64,000 nt of DNA from CAYSXY01 sp964435165 (GTDB taxonomy: Bacteria > Pseudomonadota > Alphaproteobacteria > Rickettsiales > RI-342). Shown here in pieces: positions 41,918-50,152 of this stretch. Location of the stretch: NCBI GenBank assembly GCA_964435165.1, contig CAYSXY010000008.1:1-64000 (forward strand), read 5' to 3'. Position 1 is the first letter of the stretch. Every line of letters begins with the position of its first letter. The notes beneath the pieces are model-generated. The model worked only from the letters and a program-made list of their open reading frames with translations. It ran no database searches and was not told where the DNA came from. The position numbers and the translations under genes were made by a program.

Positions 41918-42982
41918 GTGGAAGCCGTGCTGATGATAGGGCAAATACTCGCCGGTTTGCTGTTGCTTTTCCTGGGTGGAGACTGGATCGTGCGCGGGGC
42001 TGTGGGCATGGCACGGCATCTCGGCGTATCCACCCTGGTGATTGGCTTGACGATTGTGGCCTATGGCACGTCGAGCCCGGAATTATTTGTCAGCGTTCAG
42101 GCGGCGCTGCGTGGCCATGCGGATCTGGCCGTAGGCAATGTGGTGGGCAGCAATATCAGCAACTTGCTGCTGGTCTTGGGAGCGGCGGCGACGATTTATC
42201 CTTTGGCGATTGGTGACGGCCTGGCGCGCCGGGAGAGTGTGTTTCTCGGTTTTATCTCTGTTTTGTTGCTGGCGGTGGCCTTTCGTGGAACGTTGGACGA
42301 GCCGGTTGGTGCAATGTTTTTGGTGTTGCTGGCCGGTTTTTCGATAGCGGTGTTTCGTATGCCGCGTGTCGAGCGCCGGGAGACGTTGGAGGCGCGGGCC
42401 AGTGTGGCAGCGGATGGTGATACGGTGGTTGCCGTGACTAAGGAAGAAGTGGTTGAGGCCGAGAGTGATGAGGCGCTGCAGTTGGCGCGTGAGATAGATG
42501 AAGAAGTTCGTGAGCTTGGGGAGAGCATTAGTTTTGAGAAATCGATCGTATTACTGATTGCCGGCGTGCTGTTGCTGGTGATCGGTTCCGACCAGTTGAT
42601 TTTAGGTGCCGTTGATTTGGCGCGCTCCATGGGCTTCTCTGAGGCGTTGGTTGGGGTGACGATTGTCGCGGTTGGTGGATCCGCGCCGGAGCTGGCGACA
42701 TCCCTCATTGCGGCGTTCCGTCGACATTCCGATATGGCGATTGGGAATATTATCGGTAGTAACCTGTTTAACATGCTTGGCGTCCTTGGCGTCACGGCCA
42801 TGGTGGCGCCGCTGGATATCAATTCACGGTTTGCCCTGTTTGATATTCCCTACATGCTGGCAGTTACCTTGATCTTTATGTTGATTATGCTGCTGGCCAA
42901 TACGATTAAGCGTCCGCTTGGATTGCTTTTTCTCTGCGCCTATGTCGCCTATCTGGTGATGCAGTTTACCTGGCTTGGATGA
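41918..42982 (+). CDS. Calcium/sodium antiporter, CaCA family (YrbG/CaxA type)
   Basis: Inner-membrane cation exchanger of 354 residues. The two alpha-repeats of the CaCA family are clear: VIGLTIVAYGTSSPELFVSVQAALRGHADLAVGNVVGSNISNLLLVLG near residues 40-90 and VGVTIVAVGGSAPELATSLIAAFRRHSDMAIGNIIGSNLFNMLGVLG near 245-290. Between them lies a cytoplasmic acidic loop (VVEAESDEALQLAREIDEEVREL). The start is GTG; a later ATG at 41933 is possible. It is 9 nt upstream of secF, so the two are co-transcribed. Whether it moves Ca2+ against Na+, K+ or H+ is unknown. Confidence 0.88.
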   Translation: MEAVLMIGQILAGLLLLFLGGDWIVRGAVGMARHLGVSTLVIGLTIVAYGTSSPELFVSVQAALRGHADLAVGNVVGSNISNLLLVLGAAATIYPLAIGDGLARRESVFLGFISVLLLAVAFRGTLDEPVGAMFLVLLAGFSIAVFRMPRVERRETLEARASVAADGDTVVAVTKEEVVEAESDEALQLAREIDEEVRELGESISFEKSIVLLIAGVLLLVIGSDQLILGAVDLARSMGFSEALVGVTIVAVGGSAPELATSLIAAFRRHSDMAIGNIIGSNLFNMLGVLGVTAMVAPLDINSRFALFDIPYMLAVTLIFMLIMLLANTIKRPLGLLFLCAYVAYLVMQFTWLG

Positions 42983-42991
42983 GGAGCAGCC

Positions 42992-43927
42992 ATGCGATTA
43001 CGTCTTATCCGTCCTGATACACAGCTTGGCTTTATGCGCTGGCATAAGCTGGCCTTTGCCTTGAGCTTTGCCGCCCTCATATTATCTGTCGTGTTGCTGA
43101 CTACGCGCGGGCTGAATTTCGGCATTGATTTTACCGGGGGGCTGGTGATGGAAATTCGCCTGTCCGAGCCGGTGGCGCTGGGGGAATTGCGTCAGGCTGT
43201 TGGGGCGGTAGCGCCTGGAGATGCCAGCCTGCAGCATTTTGGCAGTGATCTGGATGTGATGGTGCGCATGCAATTGCCCGAAGGGGTGGATCAATCGGCA
43301 TTGGTGGCCGATGTGAAAACAGCGCTGGAAGGTGCGGCGGGCGCCGTAGAGTATCGCAAAGTTGATGCGGTTGGGCCACAAGTGGGCCGTGAGCTGGTGC
43401 AGGCCGGTCTGACGGCCCTGATGCTGTCATTCGGAGCGATGCTGCTTTACATCTGGTTCCGCTTTGAGTGGCAATTTGGCCTTGGGGCAATCGTGGCGCT
43501 GATTCATGACAGTATTCTCGCGCTTGGCTTTATGGCGTTGCTGGGGCTGGAGTTTAATCTGGCGTCAATTGCCGCGATTTTGACCATCATTGGCTATTCC
43601 ATCAATGATTCCGTAGTGATTTATGACCGTGTACGCGAGAATCTTCGGCGTTTCAAAAAACTGGCCCTGACCTCTTTGCTTGATAAAAGCATTAATGAAA
43701 CATTGTCGCGTACCTTATTAACGGCAGGGACGACCATCATGGCGCTGATTGCGCTCAGCGTGTTTGGCGGAGAGGTGATTCGCAATTTCAGCCTGGTGAT
43801 TCTGTTCGGCGTGGTGATCGGGACATATTCGTCCATTTTTGTTGCTGCTCCCCTGCTGCGATTTTTTGATCCACGGGTCCTGGGTGAATCGGCAGGCGGT
43901 GCGTCCTCCGAGAATGCGTCGGCATAA
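42992..43927 (+). CDS. secF: Protein translocase subunit SecF
   Basis: RND-type membrane protein of the Sec translocon that uses proton motive force to complete export. The 311-residue product shows LNFGIDFTGGLVMEIRL (the conserved GIDFTGG), a periplasmic P4-like domain, then six helices with LGAIVALIHDSILALGFMALLGLEFNLASIAAILTIIGYSINDSVVIYDRVREN, SLLDKSINETLSRTLLTAGTTIMALIALSVFGGEVIRNF and IVIGTYSSIFVAAPLL. GAGGAG is well placed before the ATG. secD is not upstream as is usual; a Ca2+/Na+ exchanger is. Confidence 0.95.
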   Translation: MRLRLIRPDTQLGFMRWHKLAFALSFAALILSVVLLTTRGLNFGIDFTGGLVMEIRLSEPVALGELRQAVGAVAPGDASLQHFGSDLDVMVRMQLPEGVDQSALVADVKTALEGAAGAVEYRKVDAVGPQVGRELVQAGLTALMLSFGAMLLYIWFRFEWQFGLGAIVALIHDSILALGFMALLGLEFNLASIAAILTIIGYSINDSVVIYDRVRENLRRFKKLALTSLLDKSINETLSRTLLTAGTTIMALIALSVFGGEVIRNFSLVILFGVVIGTYSSIFVAAPLLRFFDPRVLGESAGGASSENASA

Positions 43928-43945
43928 TCGTTATTTTCGTTCTCA

Positions 43946-44890
43946 ATGCAACTCATTCGTTCCTACCATGATTGTCCAGCCGAGGTTCAGGGGGCGGCGG
44001 TTGCCATCGGCAATTTTGACGGATTGCATCGTGGACATCGGTCGGTCATCCGGCTTGCGCAAGAGAAGGCGGCGGCGCTTCGAGTGCCCAGCGCGGTAAT
44101 GACCTTTCATCCGCACCCGCGTGTCTTTTTTTCGCCGACCCACGCGCCCATTGCGATGATGCCCCTGTCGCAAAAAATTCGATTGCTGCGGCAATGGGGC
44201 ATTGATGTGGTCTATCTTATGCGGTTTCAGGCGGCATTTGCTGCGCTTACCGCCGGTGAATTTGAACAGCAGGTATTATTCAAGGGCATTGGTGCGGCAC
44301 ATCTGGTGGTGGGAGAGGATTTTATCTATGGCCACCAGCGCCACGGAAATAGCGAGCGGCTGCAGCGTGAGGCGGCGGCTCATGGGGTTGGGGTGACGCG
44401 GGCGCCGCTTATTAAAGCGCATGGTCAGCGTTGCTCATCCAGTCTGATTCGAATGTTGCTCAGTGAAGGACAAGTTGAGGAAGCGGCTGCAATGTTAGGG
44501 CGGCCTTATGTGGTTGAAGGTCGTGTATGTCATGGTGATAAGCGCGGGGGTGCGATTGGGTTTCCGACGGCCAATCTATCTCTTCATGGCCTGTTTACGC
44601 CCGCACGCGGCGTCTATGTGGTTGCCGTGGAGATAGAAGATGATACAACCCACTATCAAGGCGTCGCTAATATAGGTTGCCGCCCGACATTCGGCAAAGA
44701 TCATCAGCTGTGGCTGGAGGTGCATGTGTTTGATCTATCGCGCGATCTATATGGGACACGTTTAAGTGTGACCCTGCATCATTTTATTAGGCCGGAGCAG
44801 GCATTTGATGGGATCAAGGCATTGACTGCTCAAATCCACCAGGATTGTGAGCTGGCTCGCCAATGGTGGCTGGCTGAGGCAGCAGACTGA
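43946..44890 (+). CDS. ribF: Bifunctional riboflavin kinase / FAD synthetase RibF
   Basis: Makes FMN and FAD from riboflavin. The N-terminal adenylyltransferase has VAIGNFDGLHRGHRSVIRLA (about residues 20-39), TFHPHPRVFF, FAALTAGEFEQQVLFKGIGAAHLVVGEDFIYGHQRHGN and SSSLIRMLLSEGQVEEAAAMLGRPY. The C-terminal riboflavin kinase has GDKRGGAIGFPTANL, RGVYVV, GVANIGCRPTF and LEVHVFDLSRDLYG. 314 residues, as normal. It follows secF by 18 nt and shares TGATG with lspA, a ribF-lspA order seen in many proteobacteria (usually with ileS between). Confidence 0.95.
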   Translation: MQLIRSYHDCPAEVQGAAVAIGNFDGLHRGHRSVIRLAQEKAAALRVPSAVMTFHPHPRVFFSPTHAPIAMMPLSQKIRLLRQWGIDVVYLMRFQAAFAALTAGEFEQQVLFKGIGAAHLVVGEDFIYGHQRHGNSERLQREAAAHGVGVTRAPLIKAHGQRCSSSLIRMLLSEGQVEEAAAMLGRPYVVEGRVCHGDKRGGAIGFPTANLSLHGLFTPARGVYVVAVEIEDDTTHYQGVANIGCRPTFGKDHQLWLEVHVFDLSRDLYGTRLSVTLHHFIRPEQAFDGIKALTAQIHQDCELARQWWLAEAAD

Positions 44891-45423
44891 TGTCAGAAGA
44901 GCATGACACCTTATCATCGGCTGATGGCGCACCGGTAGTGCGGACACGGTCGGTCGCGAGGCTCGCAGCGGTTGCTTTTCTGGTTGTTCTTTTGTTGGAT
45001 CAATGGAGCAAGCAGGTATTGCTTTTTGACGTGGGTATTGCCGGGCGCGTCATTGAGGTGACGTCTTTTTTTAATCTGGTCATGGTGTGGAATCATGGCG
45101 TGAGTTTTGGCCTGTTTGCCGCAGACGATGACAGTCGCCGCTGGTTGCTGATTGCGGTCGCACTGGCGATATGCGCAGTGCTGTGTTGGCTGGTGTGGCG
45201 ACAGGCCGATCGATTTCAGGCATTGGCCTATGGTATGATTATTGGCGGTGCCATTGGTAATGTGATTGATCGGATTCGGTTCGGTGCCGTCGCGGATTTT
45301 TTTGATGTCCATCTTTATGGTTATCATTGGCCAGCATTTAATATCGCCGATAGCGCGATTGTGATCGGCGTTGCAATGTTGCTCTATGACAGTATAGTGC
45401 GGCAAAGGCCTTCTGCCACATAA
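44890..45423 (+). CDS. lspA: Lipoprotein signal peptidase LspA
   Basis: Aspartyl membrane protease (signal peptidase II) that cleaves prolipoproteins. The 177-residue protein has a hydrophilic N-terminal extension (about 20 residues, MSEEHDTLSSADGAP) and then four membrane helices. Signatures: LLLDQWSKQVLL, FNLVMVWNHGVSFGLFA, the first catalytic Asp in GGAIGNVIDRIRFGAVADFFDVH, and the second in PAFNIADSAIVIGVAMLL. ATG shares one base with the ribF stop. It probably processes the DUF3035 lipoprotein encoded 36 nt downstream, among others. Confidence 0.95.
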   Translation: MSEEHDTLSSADGAPVVRTRSVARLAAVAFLVVLLLDQWSKQVLLFDVGIAGRVIEVTSFFNLVMVWNHGVSFGLFAADDDSRRWLLIAVALAICAVLCWLVWRQADRFQALAYGMIIGGAIGNVIDRIRFGAVADFFDVHLYGYHWPAFNIADSAIVIGVAMLLYDSIVRQRPSAT

Positions 45424-45459
45424 ATGCCGGTTTTCGACGGCTCATAAGGTAATAATACT

Positions 45460-46041
45460 ATGGTTCGTTCTCAATATCATTTTTGGGGAGTGATTCTGTG
45501 CCTGGCGGTGCTTGCCGGTTGTACCGATCTCAAACGTGGCCTGGGGTTTGAGAAAAATGTGCCGGATGAATTCCGTGTCGTGACGCGTCCGCCCCTGACG
45601 TTGCCGCCCGATTATAATCTGCGTCCCCCGGGTGAATCGGTCAGTCGTACGCCCACGGCTCAGTCCCGTGCATCTTCCCTGTTGAAGGGAGGCGAGTCTG
45701 TTGAGTCGCCTGCTGTTCAGTCTGGAACTCCACGTGCTTTGTCGGAAACGGTGCTGCTGCGCAAAGCGGGGGCAGCAGAGGCTGATCCTGCGATTCGCGA
45801 TCAATTGCGCGATGATGCCGATGCTGATGACAGTGATGGATTCTGGGCGCGTGTGAAAGCCGGTGCCTTGCTGGTGGATGTGGCGCCTGAAGAAGAGGGC
45901 GAGGTGCTCAATCCTGTTGAGGAGCTTGAACGTCTCACCCAGGGTAGTGTGCCTGACTCTGCTGTGACCGTTGAGGATGCTGGCATGTCTGACGCCTCAG
46001 TTGATGCCAATGATTCTGCAGGTGAAGCAGATGGCGAGTGA
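45460..46041 (+). CDS. DUF3035 lipoprotein (possible BamF)
   Basis: A 193-residue predicted lipoprotein: signal peptide with lipobox LAGC (VILCLAVLAGCTDLKRGLGF, Cys at about 21). The conserved block NVPDEFRVVTRPPLTLPPDYNLRPPGE is the hallmark of alphaproteobacterial DUF3035, related to BamC/BamF subunits of the outer-membrane assembly machine; I offer BamF as a tentative link, not as a fact. The rest is low complexity and acidic, with Ser/Asp-rich tail. AAGG lies 10 nt upstream of ATG. Overlaps the next gene by about 11 nt. Confidence 0.82.
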   Translation: MVRSQYHFWGVILCLAVLAGCTDLKRGLGFEKNVPDEFRVVTRPPLTLPPDYNLRPPGESVSRTPTAQSRASSLLKGGESVESPAVQSGTPRALSETVLLRKAGAAEADPAIRDQLRDDADADDSDGFWARVKAGALLVDVAPEEEGEVLNPVEELERLTQGSVPDSAVTVEDAGMSDASVDANDSAGEADGE

Positions 46042-47470
46042 GGTGGGTTTGGCTGTGATCTCGCCGCGGCGACGCATCTGGGTGGTCTTTCTGACGATCG
46101 TCACGCTGGTATTAATATGGCAGCCTCATTATCGTGACGATCTCATGCGGTGGTTTGGTGATGGTGATGCCGAATTGCTCGAATCCGTCATCACTGTCGA
46201 GCAGTTCCGTCTGGCAAATGGCATGGACGTGTATGTGGTGCCAAATCCGATTGTGCCGGCGGTGAACCATATGCTCTGGTTTCGGGTGGGGGCGATGGAT
46301 GATCCCCCTGGTCGATCTGGTTTAGCACATTTTTTTGAACATATGATGTTCCGGGGCTCCAAAACATTGGAGCCTGGTGAATATTCGCGGCGAGTGGCTG
46401 CTATGGGAGGCAGAGAAAATGCCTTTACCGGCCATGATTATACGGCATACCATGCCAAGATTGCCAAAGAGCATTTGCCGGAAATCATGCGAATGGAAGC
46501 AGATCGTATGCGCCATCTGGTGTTGAGTGAATCGGAAGTGTTGCGTGAGCGCGACGTGATTCTGGAAGAGCGTTACCAGGTGGTGGAATCCAGAATAGAG
46601 CGTCTCTTCGGTGAACAACTCAGCGCTATTACCTATCTGCATCACCCATATCGCCGACCGGTGATTGGCTGGGAGCATGAAATTGCGGCGCTGACGGCAG
46701 AGGATGCTCAGGCATTTTATGATCGGCATTATCATCCCGCCAATGCGGTGCTGGTGGTTGGTGGGGATATAACCGCCGAAGAATTAAGGCCTCTGGCGGA
46801 GCAATATTATGGCACGATTCCGGTGGAAGAAGTGCCGCTGCGTGTTAACTGGCAGGAGCCGCCGCAACTGGCAGAACGCCGACTTCGCATGGTGCATGAA
46901 CAGGTGCGTGAACCATTATTTGTCCGGCGCTATCTTGCGCCAAGTGCTTTGAGCGGCGATGTCGGCCATCATTTTCCATTGGTTGTGCTGGAATATCTGC
47001 TGGGGTCCGATAAGACCGGGTTGCTCTATCGTGTGTTGGTTGAAGAAGAAAAACTGGCAACATCCATTTCTGTCTCTTACTCGGCGATTCGCCGCGGCAT
47101 GAGCCTGTTCAGTATTGCGATCTCTCCAGCACCCGACGTCAGTATGGAGGATATTGAGAATCGTCTGGAGGATTTATTAATGCAGGTGACTGCGCATGCG
47201 CCGAATGTGGCGAATGTGGCGCGCGCCAAGCGGTTGCTTATGGCAGGGACGATTTATGCGCGCGAAGGGATCGGCAAAATTCCATATTATATCGGTATGT
47301 TGGCCAGTGTTGGGCTGGAACCAGATTATTTGCTTCATTGGGAAGATCATATTGAGGCGGTGACGGAGGTGCAGATTCAGCAAGCGGCCCAGCATGTCTT
47401 TGTCGATGAGTGCAGTGTGACGGGTATCTTGCTTCCAGAACAAGCTCTGCATGAGGAGGCGATGCCATGA
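46031..47470 (+). CDS. M16 family zinc metallopeptidase, catalytic member
   Basis: Predicted periplasmic processing peptidase, 479 residues. A signal-anchor (IWVVFLTIVTLVLIWQ, about residues 15-32) precedes the M16 core. The zinc motif is intact: RSGLAHFFEHMMFRG (HxxEH, residues about 97-101), followed by downstream Glu in AKIAKEHLPEIMRMEADRMRHLVLSESEVLRERDVILEERYQV. The C-terminal half has the second M16 domain. The start is MASEVG at 46031 after AGGTGAAGC. It overlaps the DUF3035 gene by 11 nt and the next M16 gene by ATGA. Paired active/inactive M16 genes form heterodimers in other bacteria. Confidence 0.9.
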   Translation: MASEVGLAVISPRRRIWVVFLTIVTLVLIWQPHYRDDLMRWFGDGDAELLESVITVEQFRLANGMDVYVVPNPIVPAVNHMLWFRVGAMDDPPGRSGLAHFFEHMMFRGSKTLEPGEYSRRVAAMGGRENAFTGHDYTAYHAKIAKEHLPEIMRMEADRMRHLVLSESEVLRERDVILEERYQVVESRIERLFGEQLSAITYLHHPYRRPVIGWEHEIAALTAEDAQAFYDRHYHPANAVLVVGGDITAEELRPLAEQYYGTIPVEEVPLRVNWQEPPQLAERRLRMVHEQVREPLFVRRYLAPSALSGDVGHHFPLVVLEYLLGSDKTGLLYRVLVEEEKLATSISVSYSAIRRGMSLFSIAISPAPDVSMEDIENRLEDLLMQVTAHAPNVANVARAKRLLMAGTIYAREGIGKIPYYIGMLASVGLEPDYLLHWEDHIEAVTEVQIQQAAQHVFVDECSVTGILLPEQALHEEAMP

Positions 47471-48837
47471 GGGTGCCGATAATGTGGGTGATGATGCTCT
47501 TTGTCGTTACCATGGCTGCGCCAGCGCTGGCCTATCCTCCTGTTCAGGAATTGCGGGCGCGCGACGGTGTGGCTGTGTGGCTAATCCAAAGTGATCAGGT
47601 GCCGGTAATTACCATGCGCATGGCGTTTATGGGAGCAGGCTACCTGCATGACCCCATTGGCAAAGAAGGATTGGCCGAACTGGCGACCGGCATGTTGATG
47701 GAAGGGGCGGGAGAGATGGATGCGCGGGCGTTCCATCAGGCACTGGATGAGTATGCGATCGGCTTATCCTTCAGGGCGGATGATGCGGCTATGAATATTA
47801 CTCTGCGCACCTTGAGTGAGCATCGCGAGCGTGCCGTTTCGTTGCTCGGCACGGCGTTGTCTGCACCGCAGTTGAACGAAACATCGCTTGCAAAGCTCAA
47901 AGAACAAATGGCGGCGGCGCGCCGCCGCGCGCGCCAATATCCCTCTACCATTGCGAATGAAACATTGCGGGAATTGGTGTTTGCCGGGCATCCATACAGT
48001 CGCGACTCGGCAGGGACCGATGCCAGCGTTGCGACGATTACGCGCGATGATATTCGTCAGTTTTATCGTCATCGCATGGCGCGGGATAATATTATCATTG
48101 CTATAGCCGGGCATGTCAGCGTTCGTGATGCCGAAGAAATGGCGGAAACTGTGCTGGACAGCCTCGCGCCGAAGTCCGTTGCGCCTGTTGAGATGGAGGC
48201 TCCCGATATTCGCTACGGCGAAGATGAGGTGGTGACCATGCCTGCCGGGCAAAGCCACTTGTTGTTTGTGCTGCCGGGCGTTGAACGGGAAGACCCGGAT
48301 TTTTATGCCGCCTATATGCTGAACCGGATGTTAGGTGGCGGTGGGTTTGCCTCACGCATGATGCAACTGCTGCGAGAGGAGAAAGGCCTCATCTATTCGG
48401 CTTTCAGTCAGTTGGATAATCGACCGATGGCCCCACTGCTGGTTGGAGGGATGTCGACGCGTACCGGACAGGAAGAGGAAGCCATTGATGGGTTGCAATC
48501 GGTTCTAAGCGCACTATATGGTGGAGATATCACAGAGGCGGACTTACAGGAAGTGACGGGCTATATCACGGGGAGTTTTCCCCTGAATCTGGATACGACG
48601 ACGGAGCTATCTGCTTATCTCATGGCGATGCAACGTTACGATCTCGGCGCGGATTACCTGGAGAAACGCAATGGCTATTTTTCAGCCGTGACAGTAGACG
48701 ATCTGAAACGGGTTGCCCGCCGTTTGCTTGACCCGGCACAGCTCAGCTATGCGCTGGTAAAGCCGCCAGCTAAGGAAGAACATCATATATCAGACCAGCC
48801 TGAGGGAGCTGTCATCCCGGCAGGAGATACGGAGTAG
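47467..48837 (+). CDS. M16 family peptidase-like protein, non-catalytic member
   Basis: Partner of the preceding M16 gene, 456 residues. A signal peptide is clear (MWVMMLFVVTMAAPALA). The region equivalent to HxxEH reads KEGLAELATGMLMEGAGEMD, so the zinc ligands are lost. The substrate-binding Arg-Tyr pair of M16B (FASRMMQLLREEKGLIYSAFSQLD) is kept. This fits the non-catalytic beta-like subunit of a heterodimeric M16 peptidase. The start is in an ATGA overlap with the catalytic gene, which should ensure equal synthesis. Substrate unknown. Confidence 0.9.
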   Translation: MRVPIMWVMMLFVVTMAAPALAYPPVQELRARDGVAVWLIQSDQVPVITMRMAFMGAGYLHDPIGKEGLAELATGMLMEGAGEMDARAFHQALDEYAIGLSFRADDAAMNITLRTLSEHRERAVSLLGTALSAPQLNETSLAKLKEQMAAARRRARQYPSTIANETLRELVFAGHPYSRDSAGTDASVATITRDDIRQFYRHRMARDNIIIAIAGHVSVRDAEEMAETVLDSLAPKSVAPVEMEAPDIRYGEDEVVTMPAGQSHLLFVLPGVEREDPDFYAAYMLNRMLGGGGFASRMMQLLREEKGLIYSAFSQLDNRPMAPLLVGGMSTRTGQEEEAIDGLQSVLSALYGGDITEADLQEVTGYITGSFPLNLDTTTELSAYLMAMQRYDLGADYLEKRNGYFSAVTVDDLKRVARRLLDPAQLSYALVKPPAKEEHHISDQPEGAVIPAGDTE

Positions 48838-48841
48838 TAAA

Positions 48842-50152
48842 ATGCAAGTGGATTACCCTTATCGGCAGGACATCAGTGCCTGTCATGCCTCTATCATCGG
48901 TCACGAAGGAATTGACCCGGCGCGCTGGGAGAATTTTTCGCAACGTGCGGCAGGCGTGTTACTGAGTCTCCAGGAGCAGTTGCGAGATGAAGAAGGCGGG
49001 CCATTGCAGGTGCCGCTCTGGCAGCATGATCTCGGAGAGATTACGTCGCTGGCTGATCGTATCCGGCGGCAGGCGGATACACTCGTCGTCATTGGCACCG
49101 GAGGGTCAAGCCTTGGTGGCCGGATGCTGGAATCCTTCCATGCTCCGGGTGGACGTACGCGCTGTGTATTTATGGAGAATGTAGACCCTCACAGCGTCTC
49201 CCAGATGCTGGAGGGTGACCTTAGCCGTCATTTTTTTCTCGTGATCAGCAAATCCGGCGGCACGGTTGAGACAATTGGTCAGGCATTGGCTGTGATTGCG
49301 GCATTGAGTGAGCGTGTCAGTCGCCATGCACCGGCGGCACAGATGGCAGTGGTCACGATGCCGCAGGATTCGCCATTAAAGGCAATCGCAGAGCAACATC
49401 ACATGCCCGTGATTGACCATCCGATTGATGTGGGCGGCAGGTTCTCTGTGCTGACGGCGGTGGGGTTAATTCCGGCGGCCGTGTGCGGGGTCGATATCTC
49501 GGCGCTGAGGCGCGGTGCGGCGAATATTCTCAGCCAGTGGATGCGGGCAGAGACACCCGAAGAGGCCCCGCCACTGGCCGGGGCGATGGTGGCATGCGGA
49601 TTGATGGAGCAGGGAACGCGCATTGCTGTACTTATGCCTTATGCGGACCGCTTGTTCCATCTCGGTTCATGGTACCGCCAGCTTTGGGCGGAAAGTCTCG
49701 GTAAGCAAGGACATGGCTCAGTGCCGATCCGTGCCCTGGGCACGATTGATCAGCATAGCCAGTTGCAGCTCTATCTTGATGGCCCGGCCGACAAATATTA
49801 CACGATTATCACAACGCAACATGCCGGCAAAGGTTCTGTCATTGACCTGGGCTATGCGCAGCATGATGCACGTTTGTCCTATCTCGAAGGACACCGCATT
49901 GGCGATGTGATGGAAGCCGAACAGCAGGCCACCATTGATACGCTAAAGGCAGCAGGTCGGCCGGTGCGGCTATTGCACATGCCGGTGCTGGACAGTGAAG
50001 CGTTAGGTGCAATGTTAATGCATTTTATGCTGGAGACGGTTGCCGCGGCAAAGCTGCTGGGCATTAATGCGTATGACCAGCCAGCAGTGGAGGATGGCAA
50101 GCGGCGGGCACGCCAGATGCTGGCGGCTAGCCGTGAGAATGAGCCGGCATGA
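48842..50152 (+). CDS. pgi: Glucose-6-phosphate isomerase
   Basis: Interconverts glucose-6-phosphate and fructose-6-phosphate. 436 residues, shorter than the ~550-residue E. coli enzyme and closer to the ~450-residue bacterial form. Sugar-phosphate isomerase landmarks: TLVVIGTGGSSLGGRMLESF, HFFLVISKSGGTVETIGQALAVI, VDIGGRFSVLTAVGLIPAAV (here IDVGGRFSVLTAVG), WAESLGKQGHGSVPIRALGTIDQHSQLQLYLDGP. The typical late catalytic region is retained with Lys in NAYDQPAVEDGKRRA. Starts 4 nt after the M16 stop and overlaps mutL by ATGA. Confidence 0.92.
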   Translation: MQVDYPYRQDISACHASIIGHEGIDPARWENFSQRAAGVLLSLQEQLRDEEGGPLQVPLWQHDLGEITSLADRIRRQADTLVVIGTGGSSLGGRMLESFHAPGGRTRCVFMENVDPHSVSQMLEGDLSRHFFLVISKSGGTVETIGQALAVIAALSERVSRHAPAAQMAVVTMPQDSPLKAIAEQHHMPVIDHPIDVGGRFSVLTAVGLIPAAVCGVDISALRRGAANILSQWMRAETPEEAPPLAGAMVACGLMEQGTRIAVLMPYADRLFHLGSWYRQLWAESLGKQGHGSVPIRALGTIDQHSQLQLYLDGPADKYYTIITTQHAGKGSVIDLGYAQHDARLSYLEGHRIGDVMEAEQQATIDTLKAAGRPVRLLHMPVLDSEALGAMLMHFMLETVAAAKLLGINAYDQPAVEDGKRRARQMLAASRENEPA

